A DNA stretch of 6,625 nucleotides from SZUA-584 sp964441275 (GTDB lineage Bacteria; Bacillota; Clostridia; Christensenellales; SZUA-584). Position numbers and translations under genes: made by a program. Shown in pieces: positions 1 through 6,262 of the stretch. Each line of letters opens with the position of its first letter. Position 1 is the stretch's first letter. The stretch lies in assembly GCA_964441275.1 (NCBI GenBank), contig CAYTUG010000037.1:1-6625 (forward strand), written 5' to 3'. A model generated the notes under the pieces. It saw only the letters and a program-made list of their open reading frames with translations, was not told the DNA's origin and did no database searches.

Positions 1-4
1 TATA

Positions 5-22
5 AGAGTATTTCTATACTCT
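5..22. repeat. Perfect 7-bp inverted repeat (hairpin) at left edge
   Basis: AGAGTAT and ATACTCT are exact reverse complements separated by the 4-nt loop TTCT. The right arm is followed by ATTATAATTTC, which is AT-rich but not a clean T-tract. It could be a weak terminator of a gene lying to the left of the window or an operator for the regulator downstream; the sequence does not decide. A TATAAT hexamer at 25-30 has no matching -35 box inside the window. Confidence 0.4.
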
Positions 23-111
23 ATTATAATTTCAATTCAAATAAATATCAACACATTTTTATTATATTTGCACACATTTGTTCATTATTGGTCACATATT
101 GTTATTTGTTG

Positions 112-141
112 TTGCACGTATACGTTTGTTTCTGATATAAT
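112..141 (+). promoter_or_regulatory. Extended -10 promoter of the DeoR-family regulator
   Basis: A perfect TATAAT at 136-141 is preceded by TG at 133-134, giving the extended -10 motif TGnTATAAT. A weak -35 (TTGCAC, 112-117) lies 18 bp upstream. Transcription would begin near 148, just before the ribosome binding site at 160-167. This supports a start codon at 176 and excludes the in-frame TTG at 68, which lies upstream of the promoter. The spacer contains the 10-bp palindrome ACGTATACGT (116-125), a plausible operator. Confidence 0.6.
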
Positions 142-175
142 TTTAATTAGTTTTACGAGAGAAGGTGCCGTCTGC

Positions 176-937
176 TTGTATGTAGTGGAAAGAAGGAACA
201 AAATTTTAAACTTGCTCAACGAAAAAAAAAGCCTCTCTGTTCAAGATACTGCTTTGATTTTTGGTGTTGCGGAAGAGACAATTCGCAGAGACTTAAACGT
301 GCTCGAAAAACAAGAGCTGCTGATACGTACGCATGGCGGAGCGGTCGTTATCGATACCGCGCGGCATGAAATCTCATACGAAAGGCGCAAGAGTATTAAC
401 ATCACGGGTAAAGACAAAATAGGCGCGAAAGCCGCAAAGCTGATTAACCACGGGGATATTATCATACTGGATGCGAGCACATCAGCTTTCTGCCTTGCGA
501 AAAAAATAAAAGAAACAAAGGGTATCACGGTTATCACCAATGCCCAGAATATAATTGTTGAACTTTCGGGGGCTGAAGGGATTGAACTTATATCAACAGG
601 GGGCAACTTGAGGCGAAAGAGCATGTCTTACGTGGGGCGAATTGCTGAGACAGCTCTTGAGAATTATCACGCAACAAAGCTTTTCTTTTCGTGCATGGGT
701 TTTTCGTTAGAAAGAGGAATCACGGATTCTAATGGTCAGGAATCTGATATGAAAAAGATGATGTTGCGCCGTTCACAAAAGGCCTATCTTCTGTGTGATC
801 ATACGAAATTCGATAAAGTGGGCTATGCGTCCACCGCAAAAGAAACCGACATCCATGCGTTGATTTGTGATGAACCCCTAACCGACTCTGTGCATAAAAA
901 CATAAGCGCGCTCGGCATAGAGATTTTTTATGCATAG
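176..937 (+). CDS. DeoR-family transcriptional repressor
   Basis: A 253-residue DNA-binding regulator of the DeoR/GlpR type, which in known members represses sugar or polyol metabolism genes and is released by a phosphorylated sugar. The N-terminal winged helix (about 5-57) starts with ERRNKILNLL and has the recognition helix VAEETIRRDLNVLE followed by RTHGGAV, the family signature. The C-terminal sensor domain (about 75-235) shows the phosphosugar-pocket elements DAST (99-102), TN (121-122), TGG (141-143) and DHTKFDKVG (209-217). I chose TTG at 176 because GAGAAGGTG (159-167) sits 8 nt upstream, the promoter ends at 141, and the resulting MYVVERR N-terminus and length match the family. An in-frame GTG at 185 is too far from the site. 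Its target operon is not visible: the genes downstream concern lipoylation, so the real target may lie left of the window or the gene may be autoregulated. The ligand cannot be assigned. Confidence 0.9.
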   Translation: MYVVERRNKILNLLNEKKSLSVQDTALIFGVAEETIRRDLNVLEKQELLIRTHGGAVVIDTARHEISYERRKSINITGKDKIGAKAAKLINHGDIIILDASTSAFCLAKKIKETKGITVITNAQNIIVELSGAEGIELISTGGNLRRKSMSYVGRIAETALENYHATKLFFSCMGFSLERGITDSNGQESDMKKMMLRRSQKAYLLCDHTKFDKVGYASTAKETDIHALICDEPLTDSVHKNISALGIEIFYA

Positions 938-969
938 GTATAGCCCTATCATTATTTTATAATCTTTAT

Positions 970-997
970 TTGACAGACTGCTGTTTCGTTTTATATT
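970..997 (+). promoter_or_regulatory. Likely lipA-lplA promoter
   Basis: A perfect -35 box TTGACA (970-975) is followed after 16 bp by TATATT (992-997), a good sigma-A-type promoter. Transcription would start near 1003-1005, almost on the GGGGGA ribosome binding site (1005-1010), so the leader would be only about 12 nt. No clear terminator lies between the DeoR gene and this site, so readthrough from upstream is also possible. Confidence 0.55.
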
Positions 998-1015
998 CAT
1001 AATTGGGGGACACCG

Positions 1016-1891
1016 ATGTTTATAACCAACAAGCCCGAATGGCTTAAAAAAAGAATCAATATAGCTGCAGTGACCGAAATGGAAGCGTTGTTGCGTTCTT
1101 TAGGGTTAAATACCGTTTGCGAGGATGCGGTCTGTCCAAACAGGGGCGAATGTTTCAAAAACAAAACAGCCGTATTTATGCTGCTGGGAAACGTCTGTAC
1201 CCGCGCATGCCGGTTCTGTGCGGTCGGTAAGGGTAATCCTATGCCGCTTAATCCGGACGAACCTGCCAATGTGGCTGCCGCTGCAAAAAAACTTGGGCTT
1301 AGCCATGTAGTATTGACCAGCGTCACGCGGGACGATCTCGCGGACGGCGGAGCGGCACAATTCGCACAGACGATTACCGAATTAAAAATACAGCTCTCCG
1401 GCAGCACTGTCGAGGCGCTCATTCCCGATTTTCAAGGCAACTTGGATGCCCTGCTTACGATCATTGCTACAAATCCGGATATTATTAACCATAACATAGA
1501 GACGGTACCGTCCCTTTACGCTTCCGTTCGCCCGCAGGCCTCGTACAAAAGATCACTAGAACTTTTAAGAAGGGTTAAAGGATTAGGTGGCGGTATATAT
1601 AGCAAAACCGGATTAATGGTAGGTCTGGGCGAGAAGGTTGAGGAAGTTTACGGCGTTATGGACGACCTTGTAAGTATCGGCTGCGATATGCTCACGATTG
1701 GACAATACCTTGCGCCCTCACGCGCGCATTTACCCATAGCCGCTTATGTCCAGCCGGATCAGTTTGAAGAATACCGGCGAATCGCAATTGAAAAAGGCAT
1801 AAAATATGTCGCGAGTGCGCCGTTGGTACGCAGTTCGTATAAAGCCGCCGAGGGGTTAAAGGAGATGAGAAACGCTTATGGTGTATCTTAA
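1016..1891 (+). CDS. lipA: Lipoyl synthase (radical SAM)
   Basis: Inserts two sulfur atoms at C6 and C8 of octanoyl groups attached to lipoyl carrier domains (GcvH or 2-oxoacid dehydrogenase E2). The enzyme is cytosolic and has two [4Fe-4S] clusters. The auxiliary-cluster motif CX4CX5C is at C35, C40 and C46 (in CEDAVCPNRGEC), and the radical SAM motif CX3CX2C is at C61, C65 and C68 (CTRACRFC). The C-terminal RSSY motif (272-275), which supplies the serine ligand of the auxiliary cluster in known structures, is intact. The 291-residue length is normal for a bacterial LipA. ATG at 1016 has GGGGGA 5 nt upstream and directly precedes the expected KPEWLKKR N-terminus. The 3' end overlaps the lipoate ligase gene by 14 bp, implying co-transcription and probably coupled translation. 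Confidence 0.96.
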   Translation: MFITNKPEWLKKRINIAAVTEMEALLRSLGLNTVCEDAVCPNRGECFKNKTAVFMLLGNVCTRACRFCAVGKGNPMPLNPDEPANVAAAAKKLGLSHVVLTSVTRDDLADGGAAQFAQTITELKIQLSGSTVEALIPDFQGNLDALLTIIATNPDIINHNIETVPSLYASVRPQASYKRSLELLRRVKGLGGGIYSKTGLMVGLGEKVEEVYGVMDDLVSIGCDMLTIGQYLAPSRAHLPIAAYVQPDQFEEYRRIAIEKGIKYVASAPLVRSSYKAAEGLKEMRNAYGVS

Positions 1892-2855
1892 GCACGAGAG
1901 TTCAGATTCTTATTTCAATTTTGCATTGGAAAAGTATGCGATGGAGCATCTGGATATCGCAGATGAATATTTCATGTTCTGGCGCACTACACCTACGCTG
2001 ATGATTGGGCGGTACCAAAATACGCTCAAAGAAATCAACATTCCCTACGCCCGAAAAAACAATATCAATATCGTGCGCCGTATCACGGGCGGCGGTACGA
2101 TCTATACAGATCTTAACGGATGGCAGTTTTCCTTTATTTCAAAACGGCCCGGTAAACTCGATTTTGAGTTTGCCACATTTACCGAGCCAATACTTGGAGC
2201 GCTCCGCTCTCTTGGTGTCGATGTAAAAAGAAGCGGCCGGAACGATCTTGTTATCGGCGACAGAAAATTTTCGGGCAATGCGCAGTATTTGCGCAAGGAT
2301 GTCGCGCTTCACCACGGCTCTTTGCTCTTTGATACCGATCTAAAAACTTTGGCACGCGCTTTGAACGTTGATAACGAAAAAGTTGTTTCCAAGGGAATAC
2401 AGTCGGTACGCCAAAGAGTTACTAATATTGCAGAACATATTACGCGGAAAATGACGAGTGAAGGGTTTAGAGACTTTATGCTCTTGCACCTGCTCAAAGA
2501 CATGGATACCTATACGCTTACCCAAGACGATATAAACAAGGTTAACCAAATCAAACATGCTCAGTTCTACACATGGGAATGGAATTTCGGGAATGATCCC
2601 AAATTCAATTTCACCAAAGAAAACCGCTTTGCGGGCGGCAAATTAACGGTAAAATCATATGTTGAAAACGGTAGAATCAAAGAAATCCGTTTTTACGGCG
2701 ACTTTTTCGCACACGAAGGATTAAGTAATCTTGAAGAACGGATTAAAGGTTGCCGGTTTGAAAAGGACGCAATCAGAGGAGTGCTTGAGGCAGTAAATGC
2801 CGGGAACTGTTTCTATCAGATTACGCTTGACGAGATACTAAGCTGTATAATTTGA
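1878..2855 (+). CDS. lplA: Lipoate-protein ligase A (two-domain)
   Basis: Activates free lipoate (or octanoate) with ATP and transfers it to the lysine of lipoyl carrier domains. The catalytic domain (about 1-235) has RRITGGGTIYTD (67-78), the family's RRxSGGGxxxxD motif, and RNDLVIGDRKFSGNAQ (121-136), where K130 is the expected catalytic lysine. HHGSLLFDTDL (145-155) is also typical. A C-terminal accessory domain (about 233-322), starting WEWNFGNDPKFNF, matches the small domain of full-length LplA, so the protein is complete at 325 residues. ATG at 1878 lies inside the lipA end; the ribosome binding site AGGAG (1860-1864) is 13 nt upstream, a little far, so translational coupling is likely. 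With LipA next door and no lipB seen, this ligase may also supply octanoyl substrate to LipA; that part is inference. Confidence 0.93.
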   Translation: MVYLKHESSDSYFNFALEKYAMEHLDIADEYFMFWRTTPTLMIGRYQNTLKEINIPYARKNNINIVRRITGGGTIYTDLNGWQFSFISKRPGKLDFEFATFTEPILGALRSLGVDVKRSGRNDLVIGDRKFSGNAQYLRKDVALHHGSLLFDTDLKTLARALNVDNEKVVSKGIQSVRQRVTNIAEHITRKMTSEGFRDFMLLHLLKDMDTYTLTQDDINKVNQIKHAQFYTWEWNFGNDPKFNFTKENRFAGGKLTVKSYVENGRIKEIRFYGDFFAHEGLSNLEERIKGCRFEKDAIRGVLEAVNAGNCFYQITLDEILSCII

Positions 2856-2888
2856 TACGCATACTCTGTGCCAAGAATATGCGATATC
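2854..2888. repeat. Imperfect inverted repeat after lplA
   Basis: GATACGCATA (2854-2863) pairs with TATGCGATATC (2878-2888), with one bulged A at 2884 and a 14-nt loop. It begins at the lplA stop codon. No T-tract follows, so it is not a standard intrinsic terminator. It may stabilise the mRNA 3' end or contribute to termination in another way. Confidence 0.35.
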
Positions 2889-3152
2889 ATTCTATGTGGG
2901 GAAATTTGGATTTTAGTGCGTTACCAGTATCCGGAAAGACAAGTGGCTTGCCATTATGATACCATTCCGCAACCATTTCTTTTGGTTGTTCTTCCGTTAT
3001 TCGTCTAGTTGCAGTTATCCCTTGTTTCGGCTGCAAAATTGAGCATGGGCACTTTCATTTAAAGATTCTATATATCTGGCAACTGCGCAGTATTCGCTAA
3101 CTTTACTATCTTTTATCGTCTGGGTTTCTCCTGCTCCAAAAAACCAATGATA
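2887..3152 (-). pseudogene. Possible decayed small gene in the lplA-secG spacer
   Basis: This stretch fills most of the 425-bp spacer between lplA and secG (2856-3280), which holds no confident gene. On the minus strand one frame is open from 3152 to a stop at 3015-3017 and reads protein-like, with ETQTIKDSKVSEYCAVARYI inside. A second frame is open from 3054 to a stop at 2887-2889 and reads GITATRRITEEQPKEMVAEW, then YHNGKPLVFPDTG. A single frameshift in the region 3018-3054 would join them into about 88 residues. I see no start codon with a ribosome binding site and recognise no family. The composition looks coding-like, but chance open frames of this size are common, so this is tentative. 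Confidence 0.25.
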
Positions 3153-3211
3153 TCAATCAGTTGTTAAGTGTAATCAAGGTTTGACGCCTGAACAAATAAC
3201 GTTAAATCACG

Positions 3212-3234
3212 GCAAATTTGCTTGCAAATTGCAA
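3212..3234. promoter_or_regulatory. Adjacent palindromes overlapping the secG -35 box
   Basis: GCAAATTTGC (3212-3221) is a perfect 10-bp palindrome. It is immediately followed by TTGCAA-A-TTGCAA (3222-3234), a perfect 13-bp palindrome whose left half is the -35 hexamer of the predicted secG promoter. A protein bound here would compete with RNA polymerase. The bases are read directly; regulation is inference. Confidence 0.4.
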
Positions 3235-3250
3235 TATCGCATGATAGAAT
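3222..3250 (+). promoter_or_regulatory. Predicted secG promoter
   Basis: TTGCAA (3222-3227) and TAGAAT (3245-3250) are separated by exactly 17 bp. The -10 box is preceded by TGA (3242-3244), giving an extended -10. Transcription would start near 3257, about 11 nt before the AAGGAGG ribosome binding site of secG. Confidence 0.6.
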
Positions 3251-3280
3251 ACCTCTGCTGTAGGTTCAAGGAGGACGTAA

Positions 3281-3532
3281 ATGGGCATTGTAGTGCTGAT
3301 AATACAATTGGTATTATGCATATTCTCGATTTTTATGATTGCTGTTGTGTTGCTGCAATCGGGTAAAAGCGCGGGGTTAGCGGGCGACATAGCGGGAGGC
3401 GCTGAAACTTTTCTTGGCAAAACAAAAGCTAAAAGTTATGACGCTAAGCTGAAAAAGCTAACAAAAATCGCGGCGGTTGCCATAATGGTACTGGCGGTTG
3501 CGCTTGTGTTCATCCAGGTTTATGCATTGTAA
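3281..3532 (+). CDS. secG: Preprotein translocase subunit SecG
   Basis: A small integral membrane subunit of the SecYEG channel that stimulates protein export. The 83-residue product has two hydrophobic membrane segments (about 3-25 and 62-82). They flank the conserved loop VVLLQSGKSAGLAG (22-35) and GGAETFLGK (39-47), the hallmark of Gram-positive SecG. A short basic stretch (KAKSYDAKLKKLTK) precedes the second segment. The start ATG has a near-perfect AAGGAGG (3268-3274) 6 nt upstream. The gene has its own promoter and is followed by a strong terminator, so it looks largely monocistronic. Its position before rnr-smpB-ssrA is the usual Firmicute order. Confidence 0.95.
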   Translation: MGIVVLIIQLVLCIFSIFMIAVVLLQSGKSAGLAGDIAGGAETFLGKTKAKSYDAKLKKLTKIAAVAIMVLAVALVFIQVYAL

Positions 3533-3613
3533 TCATTACTGAAATATAAAACGGCGCATATATTTCGAAGTTGTTTTTTAGGATTGTATTCGCAATGGAA
3601 TGATAGCATTATT

Positions 3614-3647
3614 AAAACGCTTCCCAAACATGCGGGAAGCGTTTTTT
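3614..3647 (+). terminator. Strong intrinsic terminator after secG
   Basis: AAAACGCTTCCC (3614-3625) and GGGAAGCGTTTT (3634-3645) form a perfect 12-bp stem with an 8-nt loop, ending in a run of six T residues (3642-3647). It separates secG from the rnr unit. The A-run on the left arm means it could also work on the opposite strand, but no minus-strand gene points into it. Confidence 0.9.
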
Positions 3648-3695
3648 GTTGCCGAGCATTTTATGTTGATATAAAGGGCAATCTACAAATATATT
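3646..3695 (+). promoter_or_regulatory. Candidate promoter region for rnr-smpB-ssrA
   Basis: Two overlapping options lie just after the terminator. The first is TTGTTG (3646-3651), an 18-bp spacer and TATAAA (3670-3675) with an upstream TGA extension. The second is TTGATA (3666-3671), an 18-bp spacer and TATATT (3690-3695). The second has the better hexamers but would start transcription near 3702, almost on the ribosome binding site. Some promoter is expected here because the secG transcript should end at 3647. Confidence 0.45.
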
Positions 3696-3716
3696 ATTAA
3701 AAAAAGGATTTACTAA

Positions 3717-5813
3717 TTGAATGTATCTGAATGGCTGATGGAAAGGCTTAGTTCCAACAAAAAGAAATATGCCTTTAACGAGTTAGCGAAAATATTTCCC
3801 GGCAATCATGAAGAGCTAAAAAACACCGTCAGGGAACAGCTCGCGCAGGGTAACGTTCTTGTATCAAAACGTGGCAAACTATTTTTACCGGGCAGTTTCG
3901 GTATTGTCAAGGGACGAATTGATGTTAAACGTTCCGGATTTGCGTTTGTGATAGATAAGCAGGGAGACATATTCGTTCCATCAGATAAAAAAGGCGGCGC
4001 AATAAACGGGGATATTGTTGCGGTCAAAATAATTCAAGATGATGTTGCGGGAAAACGCCGCGAAGGCGCAGTCGTAAGCATAATTGAAAAAACAACAAGC
4101 AGAGTTGTCGGCACACTGTCGGGGCGTTTTGTGATTCCGGATGATGATAGAATTGAAGAGATTTTCATATCAAAAAGCAATTCGGGAGGTGCAAAAGCCG
4201 GACAAAAGGTAGTGGTTGATATCATTGAGCGGGCGAATGCAACACAAAATGCGCAAGGGAACATAATAGAAGTTCTCGGGACAGCCGGGGAGCCCAATGT
4301 TGAGCTAAAAAGCGTTATCCGCAGCTATGAGCTGCCTGAAACGTTTCCTTCAAACGTCGTGCGGGAAGCGGAGCGAGTTGCCTTAAAGCGCTATGACATT
4401 AAAGACAGAGAAGATTTTAGACTGCATAGAGTGTTTACAATTGACGGTGCGGATGCTAAGGACTTAGACGATGCTGTCTCAATACAAAAGACGCATAGCG
4501 GTTACAGTTTGGGAGTACATATAGCGGATGTTTCGCATTACGTGCAAGAAGGCTTTGAGCTTGACAAAGAGGCTTTTAAAAGAGGAACAAGCGTTTATCT
4601 TGCAAATTCCGTTTTGCCTATGCTTCCAAAAGCGCTTTCCAACGGTTCATGCTCTTTAAACGAGGGCGAAGAGCGCCTTACGCTTTCGTGTATAATGCAA
4701 ATTGATGAGCAAGGAAATGTGCAAAGCGCCCGGGTTTGTGAAAGTGTAATATTATCAAAACATCGGCTGACCTATTCTGATGTTGAAAAGCTGTTAACAG
4801 GCGGATATAGGCAGCTTGAAGACGAATACGCCGATATAGCTGAAGATATCCGTATCATGGGAGAGCTCGCTTCGAAAATGCGCGTAAGGCGTGAAGATAA
4901 GGGAAGTATAGACTTTGATATAGCTGAAACGGAATTTAGCTATGACTCGGACGGACAAGTTATCTCCATAAAGCCTAAAGAGCGAACAGCGGCGGAAAAA
5001 CTGATAGAAGAGTTTATGTTGGCTGCGAATAAAGCTGTGGCACAGATGTATTTTTGGCGCGAGATCCCTTTTGTATATCGTGTGCATGAGCCTCCGGACG
5101 AAGAAAAGATGCATGATTTTGCCGCGTTCTACTCTAACTATGGTAAGTTAAAAGGAAGGCCAAGCAATGTTCATCCGAAAACGCTGCAGGGCGTGCTCAA
5201 AGATATAAAGGGCAAGCCTTATGAAAGCATAGTAAGCCAAGTGTTGCTGCGTTCGTTAAAAAAGGCGGAGTATTCCTCTGAATGCAAAGGGCATTACGGA
5301 TTAGCGTTTGATCACTATTGCCATTTTACATCGCCTATAAGGCGTTATCCGGACCTTGCGGTGCACAGAATAATTAAACTTGATTTAGCGGGCAAGCTGC
5401 AAAATGCGCTCGATAAACTTGCCGCCAAAACTAATGTTATCGCTTTGCAGTCTAGCCTGCGCGAACGTAACGCAATGGAAGCGGAGCGCGCTGTAGATGA
5501 TATAAAACGCGCGGAATTCATGCGCGGCAAAGAGGGAAGAGTATATGATGCTGTGGTCAGCGGAGTTGCGAAAAATGTAATATTTGTGCAGCTTGACAAT
5601 ACGGTGGAGGGTGTGTTACCATTAGCATCCCTCCGCGATGACTACTATGTTTATATGGATAAACTGCACTGTGTCATTGCAGAGCGCACCAGGCAACGAA
5701 TAAGCCTTGGCGATGCGATTAGGGTGCGGCTTATGAGCGTTTGCGTGTATCCGCCGCGTATAGAATTTGAACGCGCAAACAAATCAGGTGGGGTTGATGA
5801 GCGAAGCTGTTAA
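3717..5813 (+). CDS. rnr: Ribonuclease R (RNB-family 3'-5' exoribonuclease)
   Basis: Degrades structured RNA from the 3' end and, with tmRNA-SmpB, removes defective mRNAs during trans-translation. Domain order: N-terminal winged helix (about 15-60), two cold-shock RNA-binding domains (about 62-108 and 128-187), RNB catalytic domain (about 230-560) and S1 domain (about 604-685). The catalytic motif TIDGADAKDLDDAV (241-254) holds the metal-binding aspartates D243, D249, D251 and D252, aligning with D272, D278, D280 and D281 of E. coli RNase R. HFTSPIRRYPDLAVHR (536-551) is the RNB signature. TTG at 3717 is preferred, with AAGGA (3704-3708) 8 nt upstream; the ATG at 3721 is out of frame and soon stops, and the next in-frame ATG (3738) lacks a good site. 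At 698 residues it is shorter than the B. subtilis (779) and E. coli (813) proteins and has no lysine-rich tail. It overlaps smpB by 17 bp. Confidence 0.95.
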   Translation: MNVSEWLMERLSSNKKKYAFNELAKIFPGNHEELKNTVREQLAQGNVLVSKRGKLFLPGSFGIVKGRIDVKRSGFAFVIDKQGDIFVPSDKKGGAINGDIVAVKIIQDDVAGKRREGAVVSIIEKTTSRVVGTLSGRFVIPDDDRIEEIFISKSNSGGAKAGQKVVVDIIERANATQNAQGNIIEVLGTAGEPNVELKSVIRSYELPETFPSNVVREAERVALKRYDIKDREDFRLHRVFTIDGADAKDLDDAVSIQKTHSGYSLGVHIADVSHYVQEGFELDKEAFKRGTSVYLANSVLPMLPKALSNGSCSLNEGEERLTLSCIMQIDEQGNVQSARVCESVILSKHRLTYSDVEKLLTGGYRQLEDEYADIAEDIRIMGELASKMRVRREDKGSIDFDIAETEFSYDSDGQVISIKPKERTAAEKLIEEFMLAANKAVAQMYFWREIPFVYRVHEPPDEEKMHDFAAFYSNYGKLKGRPSNVHPKTLQGVLKDIKGKPYESIVSQVLLRSLKKAEYSSECKGHYGLAFDHYCHFTSPIRRYPDLAVHRIIKLDLAGKLQNALDKLAAKTNVIALQSSLRERNAMEAERAVDDIKRAEFMRGKEGRVYDAVVSGVAKNVIFVQLDNTVEGVLPLASLRDDYYVYMDKLHCVIAERTRQRISLGDAIRVRLMSVCVYPPRIEFERANKSGGVDERSC

Positions 5814-6255
5814 AGTTCTTATAAAGAACAAAAAGGCGCGTCATGAATATTTTATCGAAGAAGTGCTTGAGGCGGGTATTGCGCTTGCGGGCAGCGAAGT
5901 TAAATCTGTACGCTGCGGCAAAGCCAATATTTCAGACGCTTTTGTACGCATAAAAAACGGCGAAGCGTTTATACAAAACATGCACATAAGCCCTTACGAA
6001 AAGGGAAGCGTATATAATGCGGAACCTTTGCGTGAACGCAAACTGCTGCTGCACAAACGTGAAATAATTAAACTGTTTAGCATCATAACTCAAAAAGGTT
6101 TAACAATTGTGCCTTTGTCGGTATATGTTAAAAAGGGAATTGTAAAGATCGAAATTGGCGTGGCTCGCGGCAAAAAACTTTACGACAAAAGACAGAGCAT
6201 TGCAGAGCGCGATGCTCAGCGTAAAAAAGAAATTGCAAGAAAGATGGCAAGATAG
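5797..6255 (+). CDS. smpB: SsrA-binding protein SmpB
   Basis: Binds the tRNA-like domain of tmRNA and delivers it to stalled ribosomes, its C-terminal tail occupying the empty mRNA channel. The 152-residue product carries the family blocks NKKARHEYFIEE (11-22), GSEVKSVRCGKANISDAFVR (32-51), QNMHISPYEKG (60-70), GLTIVPLSVY (101-110) and KIEIGVARGKKLYDKR (117-132), followed by a basic tail rich in K and R. I chose ATG at 5797 because AGGTGG (5786-5791) is 5 nt upstream and MSEAVKVL fits the family's N-terminus. The in-frame TTG at 5767 would add ten unsupported residues, and the TTG at 5794 is adjacent but less likely. The start lies within the rnr end, suggesting coupled translation, and the stop is only 7 nt before ssrA, its functional partner. 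Confidence 0.96.
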   Translation: MSEAVKVLIKNKKARHEYFIEEVLEAGIALAGSEVKSVRCGKANISDAFVRIKNGEAFIQNMHISPYEKGSVYNAEPLRERKLLLHKREIIKLFSIITQKGLTIVPLSVYVKKGIVKIEIGVARGKKLYDKRQSIAERDAQRKKEIARKMAR

Positions 6256-6262
6256 CCTATTC

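Noticed and set aside
68..175. N-terminal extension of the DeoR-type regulator from TTG at 68
   Set aside because: It lies upstream of and across the predicted promoter (-10 at 136-141), has no family similarity (MHTFVHYW...), and a good ribosome binding site sits just before TTG 176.
241..624. Antisense open frames over the DeoR gene and, similarly, over lipA, lplA, rnr and smpB
   Set aside because: They lie opposite well-supported genes, have no plausible ribosome binding sites and read as low-complexity Ser/Leu/Ala-rich shadows.
2854..2888. Hairpin after lplA as an intrinsic terminator
   Set aside because: The stem has a bulge and a large loop, and no T-tract follows; kept only as an inverted repeat.
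2894..3008. Short plus-strand frames in the lplA-secG spacer (from ATG 2894 and GTG 2916)
   Set aside because: They are 21-30 codons, lack convincing ribosome binding sites and overlap the better, though still weak, minus-strand readings.
3181..3366. Plus-strand 61-residue frame crossing the secG start
   Set aside because: It runs through the secG promoter and ribosome binding site in another frame and resembles nothing; secG explains the region.
6233..6261. Independent ssrA promoter (TTGCAA at 6233 with CTATT near 6258)
   Set aside because: No acceptable -10 box at correct spacing; a start from this arrangement would fall inside the mature tmRNA.
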